Assembly: GCF_009905375.1 (NCBI RefSeq)
Contig: NW_027419131.1
Span: 62,001 to 126,000 of the forward strand
DNA from: Apium graveolens
Taxonomy: Eukaryota; Streptophyta; Magnoliopsida; Apiales; Apiaceae
Length of the DNA stretch: 64,000 nt
Direction of reading: 5' to 3'
Each line of letters starts with the position of its first letter. Position 1 is the first letter of the stretch. The notes beneath the pieces were generated by a model, which worked only from the letters and a program-made list of their open reading frames with translations, made no database searches and had not been told where the DNA came from. Made by a program: the position numbers and the translations under genes. Positions 20,612-32,800 of this stretch are shown piece by piece.

Positions 20612-23600
20612 TGTGACGCCCTTCAAACCCGAGTCAGAAGTTTGGGGTCCACACACACCTTAATTATAACATGTTTATAACAATAATAAAGATAATAATA
20701 ATATATGCAGTGACCCTACTTACCAACCACCACGGACCGCAACAGGTTAAAGTATGCACACAAGCCAAACACACTAATATATTATAAACCGTTCAAATCC
20801 CAACTATTTCAAACTCAAACTGAGTATTAAACATTATTACAAACTTTTACAAACTTAAATTATTCCGAAAGAAGCCTACTAGCTTAGCTTCCTCAACCTG
20901 AACCCCTAGCTCTCGCGCTGGACTGGGGATCCTCTTTACCAACTGGTTCCTTTTTAACTGGAAAGAATATAAACAACATCGCACAAATGAGCTAACTAGC
21001 TCAGCAAGTCACAATGACAAAACTGAGAATAATGATCATCAGGTAAATATGATTATGATATCAAGTGAACAATGGATTATGATTTAGAATTGGATATTAT
21101 ACTTTTAATTTAAAAACCAAGGTTAGGCTGCTGATCAGTCACGCACTAACCCCGAGCAAGGCACACAGCATTGCTCTAACTACTGGATCCAAGGCACACA
21201 TTGGCCTAACTTGACCATTATATGGTCTGACCACGAATCTGGTCCACAATTTTATAAAAACAATCCAATTCTAACATAATAACAGAATATGCAATAATAA
21301 ACAATAACCGAAATCTTTAACAACAATCAATGTTTAACAATGAAAGGGTTTCACTCCTTGTAAGGATCAATAAGGCAATTTAAAAGCTTGGATGCTGGAT
21401 AATGAAAGAATTGAATAACAAAGGAATCAACCATTTCAGGGTTTCAAAGATTTAGGCTTTCAAAGCATTGGATACAATGATTGAATGTACAAGTAATTCA
21501 GTTCAGTGTTTGGGATTTTGTTTGCATGTATTTGTGGAGTAGTATCGTAGAATTGTGGTTCTTGTTTGGGTATACAATAATCAATGGATTAGAAAGAATA
21601 TGATTCATGGCTCAAGAACAATAACTGAAATCAGGATTTAGGTTTATGTACTTCAAAGCACTTGCAATATCACAGGATTATCAAGTACTACAATATCTCG
21701 AGAAAGTTCAGAACACTTGCCTGGTATTAGCTTACTACACTGTACTCGCTTCCAATCACAACCGTTTTACTCCTCAACTACCTGTTTTCCTTTTCTACGT
21801 CTTGCCTCTTCTGCTCACATATCATAAGCATCTATCAATAATTTACTCATAGAATTCTATTCAACACATACTTCTATCTACCCTTCGTTTTACCCAAATC
21901 CGATTAACGGATTGAAAGTTATGCAATAATCAAGTAAACATCGAATATATAGACCGATAGTCAATTAACAAGTCACATATAGCACATAATACATCACGTA
22001 ATCAATGATATATTATTTATAAAGAAGTCTCGAGTCATAAATAGGCTTTCTGGTATTTAAAATGATTTTTAAAACATTTTTGAAATTAAAACGGGTCGTT
22101 GGATCAATTTCGGGTTAATAAACAGGGTACGGTTAGCCCATTCTGACTCCGAAATAATTTTAGAATAATTATCGAGCCTTGGAAATAATTTAGAATAATA
22201 TTTTAAAGCTCGAAACTATTTTTCAAAATTTTTAAATCATTTTTAAATAATTAAATCTAATTAAATAATTAATTAAAATCAATTAATAATTAATTAAATT
22301 AATTAATCAATTAATTTTCGAATTAATTGACCAATTAATCAATTATAAATTAACTGAAATTAATTAACTAATTAATTTAGATTTATTTGTGAATTAAAAA
22401 TAATTTTCAGAATTAAAATAATAATTTTTAGAATTTTCAGAAATTAAAAACGAATTTTTATAATAAAAATAAATAGGAAATATGATTTTTAGACATTTTA
22501 TAAACAGGAATCCTAAATTTGCAAAGTCTGGAAACTTCAGGGACCTAACTGCATCGTTTTCAAAAGTTGGGGTAATAAACTGCAATTTTTACACCCCGTC
22601 GCCGGAAAACACAGAGGTGGCCGGAGAACACGTTCTCGGCATCCTCACCCCACCAACACCTCCAGATCACATCTACACAACACCAGAAATACAACCATGC
22701 AACCAATTCATCCTAACAATCCCTGAGTTGGCCGGAATTTGGCCGTGAAATTTCCCAGTTTCCGGCGAACATCGGAAAACTTCAAAACACAACTCCCTTC
22801 TCTACAGACCTCGTTGGTTCATGAAACTTATACGACTAGATTGCAAATTTCACAGAGAACACAACCCACTATAACACAACATCAATCTATCACAGAATAA
22901 GAAACCCCCAAATTTCAATTAAGAACATTCATACGGGTTATAAACCCTAATTTTAAAATTCGAAAATCAAACTCAAATTTGAACATGTTATTGAACTCCA
23001 AATCAGACGTATGACATATGAAAATCATCAGGAAAACAAGCTCTACAACATGCAATCATCAAATCATACAAACAATCATCCGAACAAAAATTCATATTTT
23101 TAATAAAATAAATTCGAAAATAAATAAATTTTTAGAAAAATAACCTTGATTTCTGCAGTGAAATAAAGCTCAAAATCTGATAGAACACTTCAAATCCTTC
23201 GTTTTGGTTACTCAAGCTTTGAAAACAGAGATCGGTAACGCCTTCGTTTTGCTGTTTGATTCTTAGAATAGTTTATGTAATTAGGGCTTTTCTCTGAAAA
23301 TTATATAATTATCTGTCTGCAAATGATTTTGATACGAAATAAAATACGGAAAAAGGCTATTTATATTTACGAAAAATTAGTATCCCGTTGGATCATTCCG
23401 GATATAAAACGGTACGTTTATTTGTAAAAACTGATCCAAACGGTATCGGTTTTCGGGATAATAATCCAAATCAGTACAATTTGTACTGCGGTCTTGGTCT
23501 CAGCGCCTGGTTACACGTATTACGAAGTGATAATTGGGATAGTTTAATAAAAAGCTCCCGTTTATCGAAAATACGGGTTTTATTGATTTTCCCTAAACGA

Positions 23601-24045
23601 GTATTGTATCGAAAATGTTGCGGCGGGACCCGCGCAGGACAAACCGTACGCCGGATCGAAAAAGTCGAAATATGGAAAATGCTCGGAATATTACAATTAG
23701 GTTAGGAAGGAGTTCTCGAAAGAGTTTCGGGTTCCAAAAACGTAACAACGGTTGACGTCAGTTGGTTCCCGTTTTTATAAAATAGATTTTAATTACCCGG
23801 AAAAAGATTTTAGAAATTTCATATGATTCTTATAAATCCATAAACCAACATAAAAATAATTAGGAAGATATGACAATTATCTATATTTTATTTTGGACAT
23901 ATAAGAATTAAAATACTCAATTAATATTATTTTTGAATATTCAAGTACAGATAACACTTAACAATTAGCTCACAGAATAGATACTGAACACACATAATAA
24001 TTATATAATAGCAAAATAATTACACGATATGTCCCGGATATTACA
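20612..24045 (-). repeat. Tekay-2 3' LTR (3434 bp)
   Basis: Plus-strand ends TGTGACGCCC and CCGGATATTACA. It is nearly identical to 29886-33318. It contains long AT-rich stretches around 22200-22480 and short open frames that appear in both LTRs only because the copies are recent. Confidence 0.96.
23358..23365 (-). promoter_or_regulatory. TATA box in Tekay-2 3' LTR
   Basis: Minus-strand AAATATAAATAGCC, about 680 bp inside the U3 end. The same site is at 32634-32641 in the other LTR and at 58448-58455 in the solo LTR. Confidence 0.6.
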
Positions 24046-24060
24046 TCCTTCCCCCCTTAA
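24046..24060 (-). other. Polypurine tract of Tekay-2
   Basis: Minus strand TTAAGGGGGGAAGGA adjoins the TGTAATATCC start of the 3' LTR. Confidence 0.85.
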
Positions 24061-24082
24061 AAGGATTCTGTCCTCAGAATCT

Positions 24083-24604
24083 CTAAGAAAACAAATGAGG
24101 GTATTTTTTTCTAATATCACTTTCTAACTCCCAGGTTGACTCTTCATCCTTTGGGTTTCTCCATAATACTCTTACTAACTTTATCACTTTATTTCTCAAT
24201 ACTTTCTCTCATTCCTCTAGAATCTCTATCGGACTCTCTACATATGATAAATTTGCTTAAAGTTCTATTGGCTCATATTCTATTACATGCCTGGAGTCTG
24301 GATTATATTTCTTAAGCATTGATATGTGAAAAACATTGTGAATGTGCTCCATGTGCGGAGGTAACGCCAACTCGTAAGCTACTTTGCCAATACGCTTTAG
24401 GATTTCAAAAGGTCCGACATATCTTGGGTTTAGCTTCCCTTTCTTCCCAAACCTTGTTAGTCCTTTCCACGGTGATGCTTTCAATAATACCAAGCTTCCT
24501 TCTTCAAATTCCATGTCTTTTCTTGACTGGTCTGCATATTTTCTTTGACGATCTTGTGCGGCTATTAATCTTTTCTGGATAATTTCAATAACTTCCTTTG
24601 TCTG
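24083..24604 (-). pseudogene. Tekay-2 integrase C-terminus and chromodomain
   Basis: The segment opens after a TAG (CAG to TAG) near 24605. From 24514 it reads LVLLKASPWKGLTRFGKKGK and PRYVGPFEILKRIG, the GPY/F-type module, then HNVFHISMLKKYNPDSRHVIEYEPIEL and a TAA at 24257-24259. The chromodomain follows with SPIEILEE, a TGA, then KLVRVLWRNP and STWELESD, ending at a TAG (24083-24085). It is the same architecture as in Tekay-1, with independent lesions. Confidence 0.87.
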
Positions 24605-25337
24605 CTACACCAATTCAGGTCCGAGTATTTTGCGTTCTCCTACTTCGTCCCAATATACTGGAGATCTACATTTGCGTCCATAAAGGGCTTCATAAGGTGG
24701 CATCCCAATGCTGGCATGATAACTGTTGTTATAAGCAAACTCTACCAGGGGTAAATGCTCGTCCCAACTTCCTTTAAAATCAATAGCACAAACACGTAGC
24801 ATGTCTTCAATTGTCTGGATTGTTCTTTCACTTTGGCCATCCGTTTGGGGGTGATAGGCCGTACTCATATTCAATCTTGTTCCCAAACATTCTTGAAAAC
24901 TCTTTCAGAGTCTTGAATTAAATCTTGGATCTCTATCAGATACGATAGACACTGGAACTCCATGACGAACTACGATCTCTTTCAAGTACATATGAACTAA
25001 CTTGTCGAGCGAAAATCTTTCATTTATAGGCAGAAAATGAGCTGACTTGGTAAGTCTATCTACTATAACCCAAATGGCATCATGATTAGTCCTTGTCCTT
25101 GGTAATCCAACTATGAAATCCATGGTAATATATTCCCACTTCCATTCTGGAATCTCCAATGGCTGTAGCAATCCGCTTGGTCTCTGATGCTCTACTTTAA
25201 CTCTCTGACAGGTATAGCATTTGCTAACCCATTCCGCAATTTCCCTCTTCATATCTGGCCACCAATAATTCTTTTTTTAAATCTCTGTACATTTTGGTAC
25301 TTCCTGGATGGATGGAATATCTTGAACTATGTGCCTC
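24605..25337 (-). pseudogene. Tekay-2 integrase, zinc and core domains
   Basis: The zinc domain starts SSRYSIHPGS after a TAA at 25338-25340. An extra A in an A-run near 25275 shifts the frame, and the correct register resumes in [19 protein letters not shown]. The core has [18 protein letters not shown] and GQSERTIQ, giving D, D and E intact. A TGG to TGA change near 24905 cuts it after NSRL. In spite of intact catalytic residues, no single product could span the domain. Confidence 0.9.
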
Positions 25338-26498
25338 TTATAAAATTTCATTTTTCAGCTCCGTTACTAGTGGAATCCAAATTCGTGAAGAAAACCTAAG
25401 AATACCTTGATCATCTTGTTGCGTGCATAATTCCTCACCTACCAAACTATTTATATCTTGATCCATTACCTCTTTCTGGCATTTCTTTATTTTCTCCAAT
25501 AACTCCGGTTGGAAAATCATACCGTACACTTTTGCTTCCTCAAGCTTGCAAATTCTAATCTCCAATTCCAATTTTTGAAATCCTTTATATATCTCTTCAG
25601 GTACGGATAACACATTTAACCTTTCCTTCCGACTTAACGCATCTGCTACAACGTTCGCCTTACCGAGATGATAATTAATCGAGCAATCATAATCCTTGAT
25701 CAATTCTAACCATCTCCTTTGTCTCATATTAAGTTCCTTCTGGGTAAATATATATTTCAGACTTTTGTGATCCGTGAAAATCTCACACTTTTCTCCATAC
25801 AAATAATGTCTCCAAATCTTCAAAGCGAAAACTATAGCTGCTAACTCCAAATCATGAGTAGGGTACTTCTGTTCGTGTGGTTTCAATTGCCTTGACACAT
25901 ACGCAATCACCTTGTTGTGCTGCATAAGAACACATCATAATCCTTTGTAAGAAGCATTGCTATAAATTACGAAATTCCCTTGATCGTCTGGAAGTGACAA
26001 AATAGGTGCTGTGATTAATCTCCGCTTCAATTCCTGAAAACTTCCTTCGCACTTGTCATTCCATATAAACTTTTCATTCTTTCATGTAAGCTTTGTCAAT
26101 GGTGTTGCAATTCTTGAGAAATTCTGAACGAATCGTCGATAATATCCTGCCAATCCCAAGAAACTTTTTACCTCAGTGGGTGTTCTCGGTCTTTCCCAAT
26201 TCGTAATTGCCTCGATCTTTGCCGGGTCCACTTTGATCCCTTAATTACTGACTATGTGTCCTAAGAACTGAACATCCTGTAGCCAAAACTCACACTTCGA
26301 CAATTTAGCATATAACTTCTTTTTCCTTAAAATCTCCAAAGTTGTCCTTAAATGTTCCGCATGATCCTCCTCCGTCTTTGAATAGATCAAAATATCTTCT
26401 ATAAATACTATAACGAACTTGTCCAAATATTCCTTGAAAATTCTGTTCATCAGGTCCATAAACGCTGCTAGGGCGTTGGTCAATCCAAAAGACATCAC
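25338..26498 (-). pseudogene. Tekay-2 RT C-terminal part and RNase H
   Basis: After the frameshift at about 26511 the RT continues MMSFGLTNALAAFMDLMNR. The active-site motif reads FIEDILIY: the first of the paired aspartates is Glu (codon 26397-26399), whereas Tekay-1 keeps FIDD. Stops lie near 26241, 26083 and 25936. RNase H has SNAS where Asp is expected, then keeps DLELAA, TDHKSL and ADALS. Two catalytic positions are therefore changed in addition to the stops, so this copy could not reverse transcribe. Confidence 0.9.
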
Positions 26499-28711
26499 TA
26501 AAAACTCGAATGTCCATACCTTGTTCTGAAAGCTATCTTTGGTATATCTTCTGGTTTGATCTTCAGTTGATGATATCCCGATCTTAAATCGATCTTGGAG
26601 AAATACTTGGCTCCCTTCAATTGGTCAAACAAATCATCAATTCTGGGTAACGGATACTTATTCTTGATTGTAAGCTTGTTGAGCTCCCTATAGTCGATAC
26701 ACAGTCTCATGCTTCCATCCTTCTTCTTGACAAATAATACTGGTGCACCCCACGGGGATACACTGGGTCTAATTACTCCTTTCTTTAACAGCTCTTGCAA
26801 TTGCTTTGCTAACTCTTTCATCTCAACGGGCGCCATTCTATACGGGGCCTTGGATACTGGTTCGGTTCCAGGTGCTAAGTCGATTGCAAATTCAATTTCT
26901 CTATCTGGATGAAGTCCTGGTAACTCGTCGGGAAATACGTCTGGAAATTCATTTACAACTGGAATATCTTCAAGTTTTGCTGGCTCCTGACTTCTGTCGA
27001 TCACATATGCTACGAAATGCTCACATCCTTGTCGTAGTAACTTCTTGGCTTGAATCATCGTTAAGAACTTCTTTACCTGCTTCTGTCCCTTGAACGTTAC
27101 TATTCTTTCGTCTAGCGTTTTCACCATTACTTTCTTATTTCGACAATCTATCTGAGCCTCATGCTTAGATAACCAATCCATCCCCAATATAACATCAAAT
27201 TCTCCTAACTTAAACGGTATCAAATCTACACAAAACTTACTACCAGAAATCTCAATCTCACAATTCCCACAAACTTGGTTAACAGTTACACGTTCTTGAT
27301 TTGCTAATTCCACAGTCATTATTTCATTTAAATACCCAACTGGACAATTTAACTTACTAACAAAATCTTGTGAAACAAATGATCGAGTTGCTCCTGAATC
27401 TATTAACACTTTGGCACATAAAGAATTCATATTAAGCGTACCTGCCATAACATCCGCATCCTGGATCGCATCCTTCACCGACATGTCAAAAACTCTAGCT
27501 CTCGGAGTCTCATTCACTGTTGGGGTAGATCCCATAATCCTTAATGCATTACTGACCGGGGCTGGTGTCTTGCAATCCCTGGCCATATGTCCTGGCTTCC
27601 CATATTTAAAGCATGTAAATCCAATGGCTGGAACCTTCACTGCTGGAGTCCGGATAGGCTGATCCTTATTCGCTGGCTCTCTTGCTGGCTGATTTCGGCA
27701 CTCCCTTGAGTAGTGCCCTTTCTGGTTGCATTTAAAACATACCACATTCAACTTGTTACAAACTCCTCCATGCTTCTTTCGACATACTTGACAATCTGGA
27801 AAAGTTAATCTCAATTGATTTGGCTGATTCACATTAGCTAGACGATTGCTCTGGCCTCCGTCTCCTGCATTTTGTCTCCTGAAATTAAAATTTCTCCCTG
27901 GCTGAAACTTGCTCTTCTTAAAATTTGGAAACTTCCCTGTTTGTGACTGACCTTCACTTCCCTCAACTTTCCTTTTCTTGCTTTTCTTTTCTTTCTGGAA
28001 CATCTCACTCTTTGTCTCTGCGATCATAGCTTTCTGTACAACCCCGGCATAGGTATCCAATTCAAAAATAGCTACCTTCCCTCTGATCCATGGCTTCAAG
28101 CCTTGCTGGAATCTCTTAGTTTTCTTTCTATCAGTATCAACATACGACGGCACATACCTTGACAATTCCTCAAACTTCCCCTCATAATCTGTTACCGACA
28201 TGTTCCCTTGCTTTAATTCTAAAAACTTCAGCTCCATTTGATCCTGAACAAACTGAGGAAAATACTTTTCTAAAAACAATTCCTTAAACCTTTCCCAAGT
28301 AATAACATCTGTGCTTTCCAATGTCTTCACCATCTCCCACCAATAGGTGGCCTCATTCTTCAGATAGTAACTTGCAAATTCAACCTTCTGCTCCTCTTTC
28401 ATTTTTACCAAGGCAAATGCCTTCTCTATTTCCTTTAACCACACATTTGCTTCAATTGGCTCTAAGGAACCCTTGAATTCTGGTGGGTTTACTGCCTAAA
28501 AAGTTTTGAAAGTTACCTAGGGATTGGTCTGTCTCTGCTGTTGTTGTGCCAGGTGAACTGTTTGTTGGGCCAAGATTTGAAGAATCTGGGCTATTGCGGG
28601 GTCCATGGGTCCTGGGTTCACATTCTGGTTTGTCTCATATTGGTTGTTATTGTTATTGTTGTTGGTTTCTTCATTCTGGGTGTTGGTGCGGGTATTTCTT
28701 CTGGGAGGCAT
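26498..28711 (-). pseudogene. gag: Tekay-2 gag, protease and RT N-terminal part
   Basis: Gag starts at the Met of MPPRRNTRTNTQ (28711) and has an asparagine- and glutamine-rich N-terminus. Two TAG codons follow (28517-28519 and about six codons on), and then 648 codons are open from 28444. In that stretch (residues from 28444) are the capsid domain (1-130), a basic linker, zinc knuckles [14 protein letters not shown] at 236-249 and [14 protein letters not shown] at about 278 (second Cys changed to Tyr), protease DSGAT at 349, and RT through [14 protein letters not shown] one-base deletion near 26511 then breaks RT. Both ambers fit CAG to TAG transitions. Confidence 0.92.
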
Positions 28712-28753
28712 TTTCTGTAAAGAATCAATCAATTTATTTAGCTTTTGAATCAA

Positions 28754-29168
28754 ATCTTTGTATAAAAGAAAAGTTTTGTAAAACAGGAATATCTCTTTTT
28801 GAAAACAATTGTAACTAAGTAAATTGCATGCTTCTTTACAGAATATAAACAGTTATAGAAAACAGGGTACATGGTATCACAGGGTATACTGGTGCAATAA
28901 ATAAGGTAAAATAAAACAGGTGCAATAAAGTAAATGATAGTGTTGGAAAAGAAAAGGTACTAATATATAGATCAAAAGTTTTAGGTAGTACAAGCGTAAA
29001 GACGCTTCGAAAGTAAAAGCAAAAGGGTACAACAATCTACTCACTAGTCAGCATCGCTAGTCTATAAATATAACTCAAGAGTCTACTGATACACATTACA
29101 CACTACTGTATATACTACGTAATCATAACAACAACACTGCTCAGCATCTCCATCTCAGAATCTCTAAC
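28754..29168. other. Tekay-2 spacer between extra frame and gag
   Basis: About 415 bp without a supportable frame, the counterpart of 9793-10341 in Tekay-1. It is moderately AT-rich. Confidence 0.5.
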
Positions 29169-29687
29169 TCAGCTCCAAGGAAACTCTGGTCCTGCCAGCC
29201 TCTCAAAGTCCTCCATCACCTCAGTAGCCCAGCCCAGCAGTGCATCAGGGCCTCTGCCAGGTAGTGTAGCTCCATGTAGCCTAGCCTCAAGAAACCTCCG
29301 TGTCACATGAATCTCCTCTCGAAGCTCCCTTACACCACGATCAACATTTGTAGTCCTGATGATATGCTGTAACTCTCTAATCTGAGCCAACAAGGAATCA
29401 CGCTCCAATAGAAGAGCCTCATACCGGTAATAAGGAACTGGGGGCAATGTAGACTGGAATGGGGCACTCGCTACTGAATGCCCAGTGGAATCTGAATCAG
29501 CTGGTGGGGGTCCTCTAACAGGTGGCCTCATGCCTGGAGGTGGAATAGCCTGCAATGGTACGGGCTGCAACACCGGTGGAGGTAGAATAGCCAATGCTGG
29601 TGGAATCACATGACGTGGATCCGATGCTGGTGCTCCAACTGAAGGCTCTGAGTGATCAGCTGATACGGGAATAAAAGAGTCGGCCAT
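29169..29687 (-). CDS. Tekay-2 extra pre-gag protein (172 aa), intact
   Basis: An uninterrupted frame from MADSFIPVS to a stop at 29169, lying 183 bp after the primer site and about 460 bp before gag. Residues 1-75 are rich in proline (PPALAILPPP, PPPGMRPP); then comes LPPVPYYRYEALLLERDSLLAQIREL, written here as two parts, LPPVPYYRYEALLL and ERDSLLAQIREL, which begins a charged helical stretch to about 130, then a short C-terminal segment ending GPEFPWS. There is no signal peptide or membrane segment. Tekay-1 has a diverged version in the same place with the shared VPYY. That it stays open while gag and pol collapsed is striking, though 172 codons can stay open by chance in a recent copy. I know no function. 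Confidence 0.65.
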   Translation of the reverse strand: MADSFIPVSADHSEPSVGAPASDPRHVIPPALAILPPPVLQPVPLQAIPPPGMRPPVRGPPPADSDSTGHSVASAPFQSTLPPVPYYRYEALLLERDSLLAQIRELQHIIRTTNVDRGVRELREEIHVTRRFLEARLHGATLPGRGPDALLGWATEVMEDFERLAGPEFPWS

Positions 29688-29869
29688 CTCTACTATCTGA
29701 AATCATATCGTAATATAAGAATCTCGTACCACGACGCAAACTATACTAATACCGGTTACACCATAACACTCAACCTCTCGACGTTCTATCATCCTATACC
29801 TTACTTCTAATCCTATCCCTCTACCCATTCCCATCAACCTAGGCTTGTGTCAGTGACTTATAACCTGTA

Positions 29870-29881
29870 GCTCTGATACCA
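29870..29881 (-). other. Primer binding site of Tekay-2 (tRNA-iMet)
   Basis: Minus strand TGGTATCAGAGC, the exact complement of the plant initiator-Met tRNA 3' end, four bases inside the 5' LTR end. Confidence 0.92.
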
Positions 29882-29885
29882 AACC

Positions 29886-32800
29886 TGTGACGCCCTCCAA
29901 ACCCGGGTCAGAAGTTTGGGTCCACACACACACCTTAATTATAACCTGTTTATAACAATAATAAAGATAATAATAATATATGCAGTGACCCTACTTACCA
30001 ACCACCACGGACCGCAACAGGTTAAAGTATGCACACAAACCAAACACACTAATATATTATAAACCGTTCAAATCCCAACTATTTCAAACTCAAACTGAGT
30101 ATTAAACATTATTACAAACTTTTACAAACTTAAATTATTCCAAAAGAAGCCTACTAGCTTAGCTTCCTCAACCTGAACCCCTAGCTCTCGCGTTGGACTG
30201 GGGATCCTCTTTACCAACTGGTTCCTTTTTAACTGGAAAGAATATAAACAACATCGCACAAATGAGCTAACTAGCTCAGCAAGTCACAATGACAAAACTG
30301 AGAATAATGATCATCAGGTAAATATGATTATGATATCAAGTGAACAATGGATTATGATTTAGAATTGGATATTATACTTTTAATTTAAAAACCAAGGTTA
30401 GGCTGCTGATCAGTCACGCACTAACCCCGAGCAAGGCACACAGCATTGCTCTAACTACTGGATCCAAGGCACACATTGGCCTAACTTGACCATTATATGG
30501 TCTGACCATGAATCTGGTCCATAATTTTATAAAAACAATCCAATTCTAACATAATAACAAAATATGCAATAATAAACAATAACCGAAATCATTAACAACA
30601 ATCAATGTTTAACAATGAAAGGGTTTCACTCCTTGTAAGGATCAATAAGGCAATTTAAAAGCTTGGATACTGGATAATGAAATAATTGAATAACAAAGGA
30701 ATCAACCATTTCAGGGTTTCAAAGATTTAGGCTTTCAAAGCATTGGATACAATGATTGAATGTACAAGTAATTCAGTTCAGTGTTTGGGATTTTGTTTGC
30801 ATGTATTTATGGAGTAGTATCGTAGATTTGTGGTTCTTGTTTGGGTATACAATAATCAATGGATTAGAAAGAATATGATTCATGGCTCAAGAACAATAAC
30901 TGAAATCAGGATTTAGGTTTATGTACTTCAAAGCACTTGCAATATCACAGGATTATCAAGTACTACAATATCTCGAGAAAGTTCAGAACACTTGCCTGGT
31001 ATTAGCTTACTACACTGTACTCGCTTCCAATCACAACCGTTTTACTCCTCAACTACCTGTTTCCCTTTTCTACGTCTTGCCTCTTCTGCTCACATATCAT
31101 AAACATCTATCAATAATTTACTCATAGAATTCTATTCAACACATACTTCTATCTACCCTTCGTTTTACCCAAATCCGATTAACGGATTGAAAGTTATGCA
31201 ATAATCAAGTAAACATCGAATATATAGACCGATAGTCAATTAACAAGTCACATATAGCACATAATACATCACGTAATCAATGATATATTATTTATAAAGA
31301 AGTCTCGGGTCATAAATAGGCTTTCTGGTATTTAAAATGATTTTTAAAACATTTTTCGAAATTAAAACGGGTCGTTGGATCAATTTCGGGTTAATAAACA
31401 GGGTTCGGTTGGCCCATTCTGACTCCGAAATAATTTTAGAATAATTATCGAGCCTTGGAAATAATTTAGAATAATATTTTAAAGCTCGAAACTATTTTTC
31501 AGAATTTTTAAATCATTTTTAAATAATTAAATCTAATTAAATAATTAATTAAAATCAATTAATAATTAATTAAATCAATTAATCAATTAATTTTCGAATT
31601 AATTGACCAATTAATCAATTATAAATTAACTAAAATTAATTAACTAATTAATTTAGATTTATTTGTGAATTAAAAATAATTTTCAGAATTAAAATAATAA
31701 TTTTTAGAATTTTCAGAAATTAAAAATGAATTTTTATAATAAAAATAAATAGGAAATATGATTTTTAAACATTTTATAAACAGGAATCCTAAATTTGCAA
31801 AGTCTGGAAACTTCAGGGACCTAACTGCATCGTTTTCAAAAGTTGGGGTACTAAACTGCAATTTTTACACCCCGTCGCCGGAAAACACAGAGGTGGCCGG
31901 AGAACACGTTCCCGGCGTCCTCACCCCACCAACACCTCCAGATCACATCTACACAACACCAGGAATACAACCATGCAATCAATTCATCCTAACAATTCCT
32001 GAGTTGGCCGGAATTTGGCCGTGAAATTTCCCAGTTTCCGGCGAACATCGGAAAACTTCAAAACACAACTCCCTTCTCTACAGACCTCGTTGGTTCATGA
32101 AACTTATACGACTAGATTGCAAATTTCACAGAGAACACAACCCACTATAACACAACATCAATCTATCACAGAATAAGAAACCCCCAAATTTCAATTAAGA
32201 ACATTCATACGGGTTATAAACCCTAATTTTAAAATTCGAAAATCAAACTCAAATTTGAACATGTTATTGAACTCCAAATCAGACGTATGACATATGAAAA
32301 TTATCAGGAAAACAAGCTCTACAACATGCAATCATCAAATCATACAAACAATCATCCGAACAAAAATTCATATTTTTAATAAAATAAATTCGAAAATAAA
32401 TAAATTTTTAGAAAAATAACCTTGATTTCTGTAGTGAAATAAAGCTCAGAATCTGATAGAACACTTCAAATCCTTCGTTTTGGTTACTCAAGCTTTGAAA
32501 ACAGAGATCGGTAATGCCTTCGTTTTGCTGTTTGATTCTTAGAACAGTTTATGTAATTAGGGCTTTTCTCTGAAAATTATATAATTATCTGTCTGCAAAT
32601 GATTTTGATACGAAATAAAATACGGAAAAAGGCTATTTATATTTACGAAAAATTAGTATCCCGTTGGATCATTCCGGATATAAAACGGTACGTTTATTTG
32701 TAAAAACTGATCCAAACGGTATCGGTTTTCGGGATAATTATCCAAATCAGTACAATTTGTACTGCGGTCTTGGTCTCAGCGCCTGGTTACACGTATTACG

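Noticed and set aside
22230..22480. Matrix-attachment or origin-like AT-rich block
   Set aside because: It is an ordinary AT-rich LTR interior with simple TTAATTAA repeats present in every Tekay LTR here; no evidence for either role.
22482..22748. 88-codon open frame found in both Tekay-2 LTRs (also 31758-32024)
   Set aside because: Two copies exist only because the LTRs are recent duplicates; no recognisable features, and the solo LTR does not preserve it.
23388..23705. 105-codon open frame in the Tekay-2 LTR (also 32664-32975)
   Set aside because: The copies end differently through small indels, and the frame overlaps the TATA box neighbourhood and U3; no sign of coding constraint.
25187..25399. 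Short frames opposite to pol genes
   Set aside because: They are complements of well-supported RT and integrase sequence and change at every indel.
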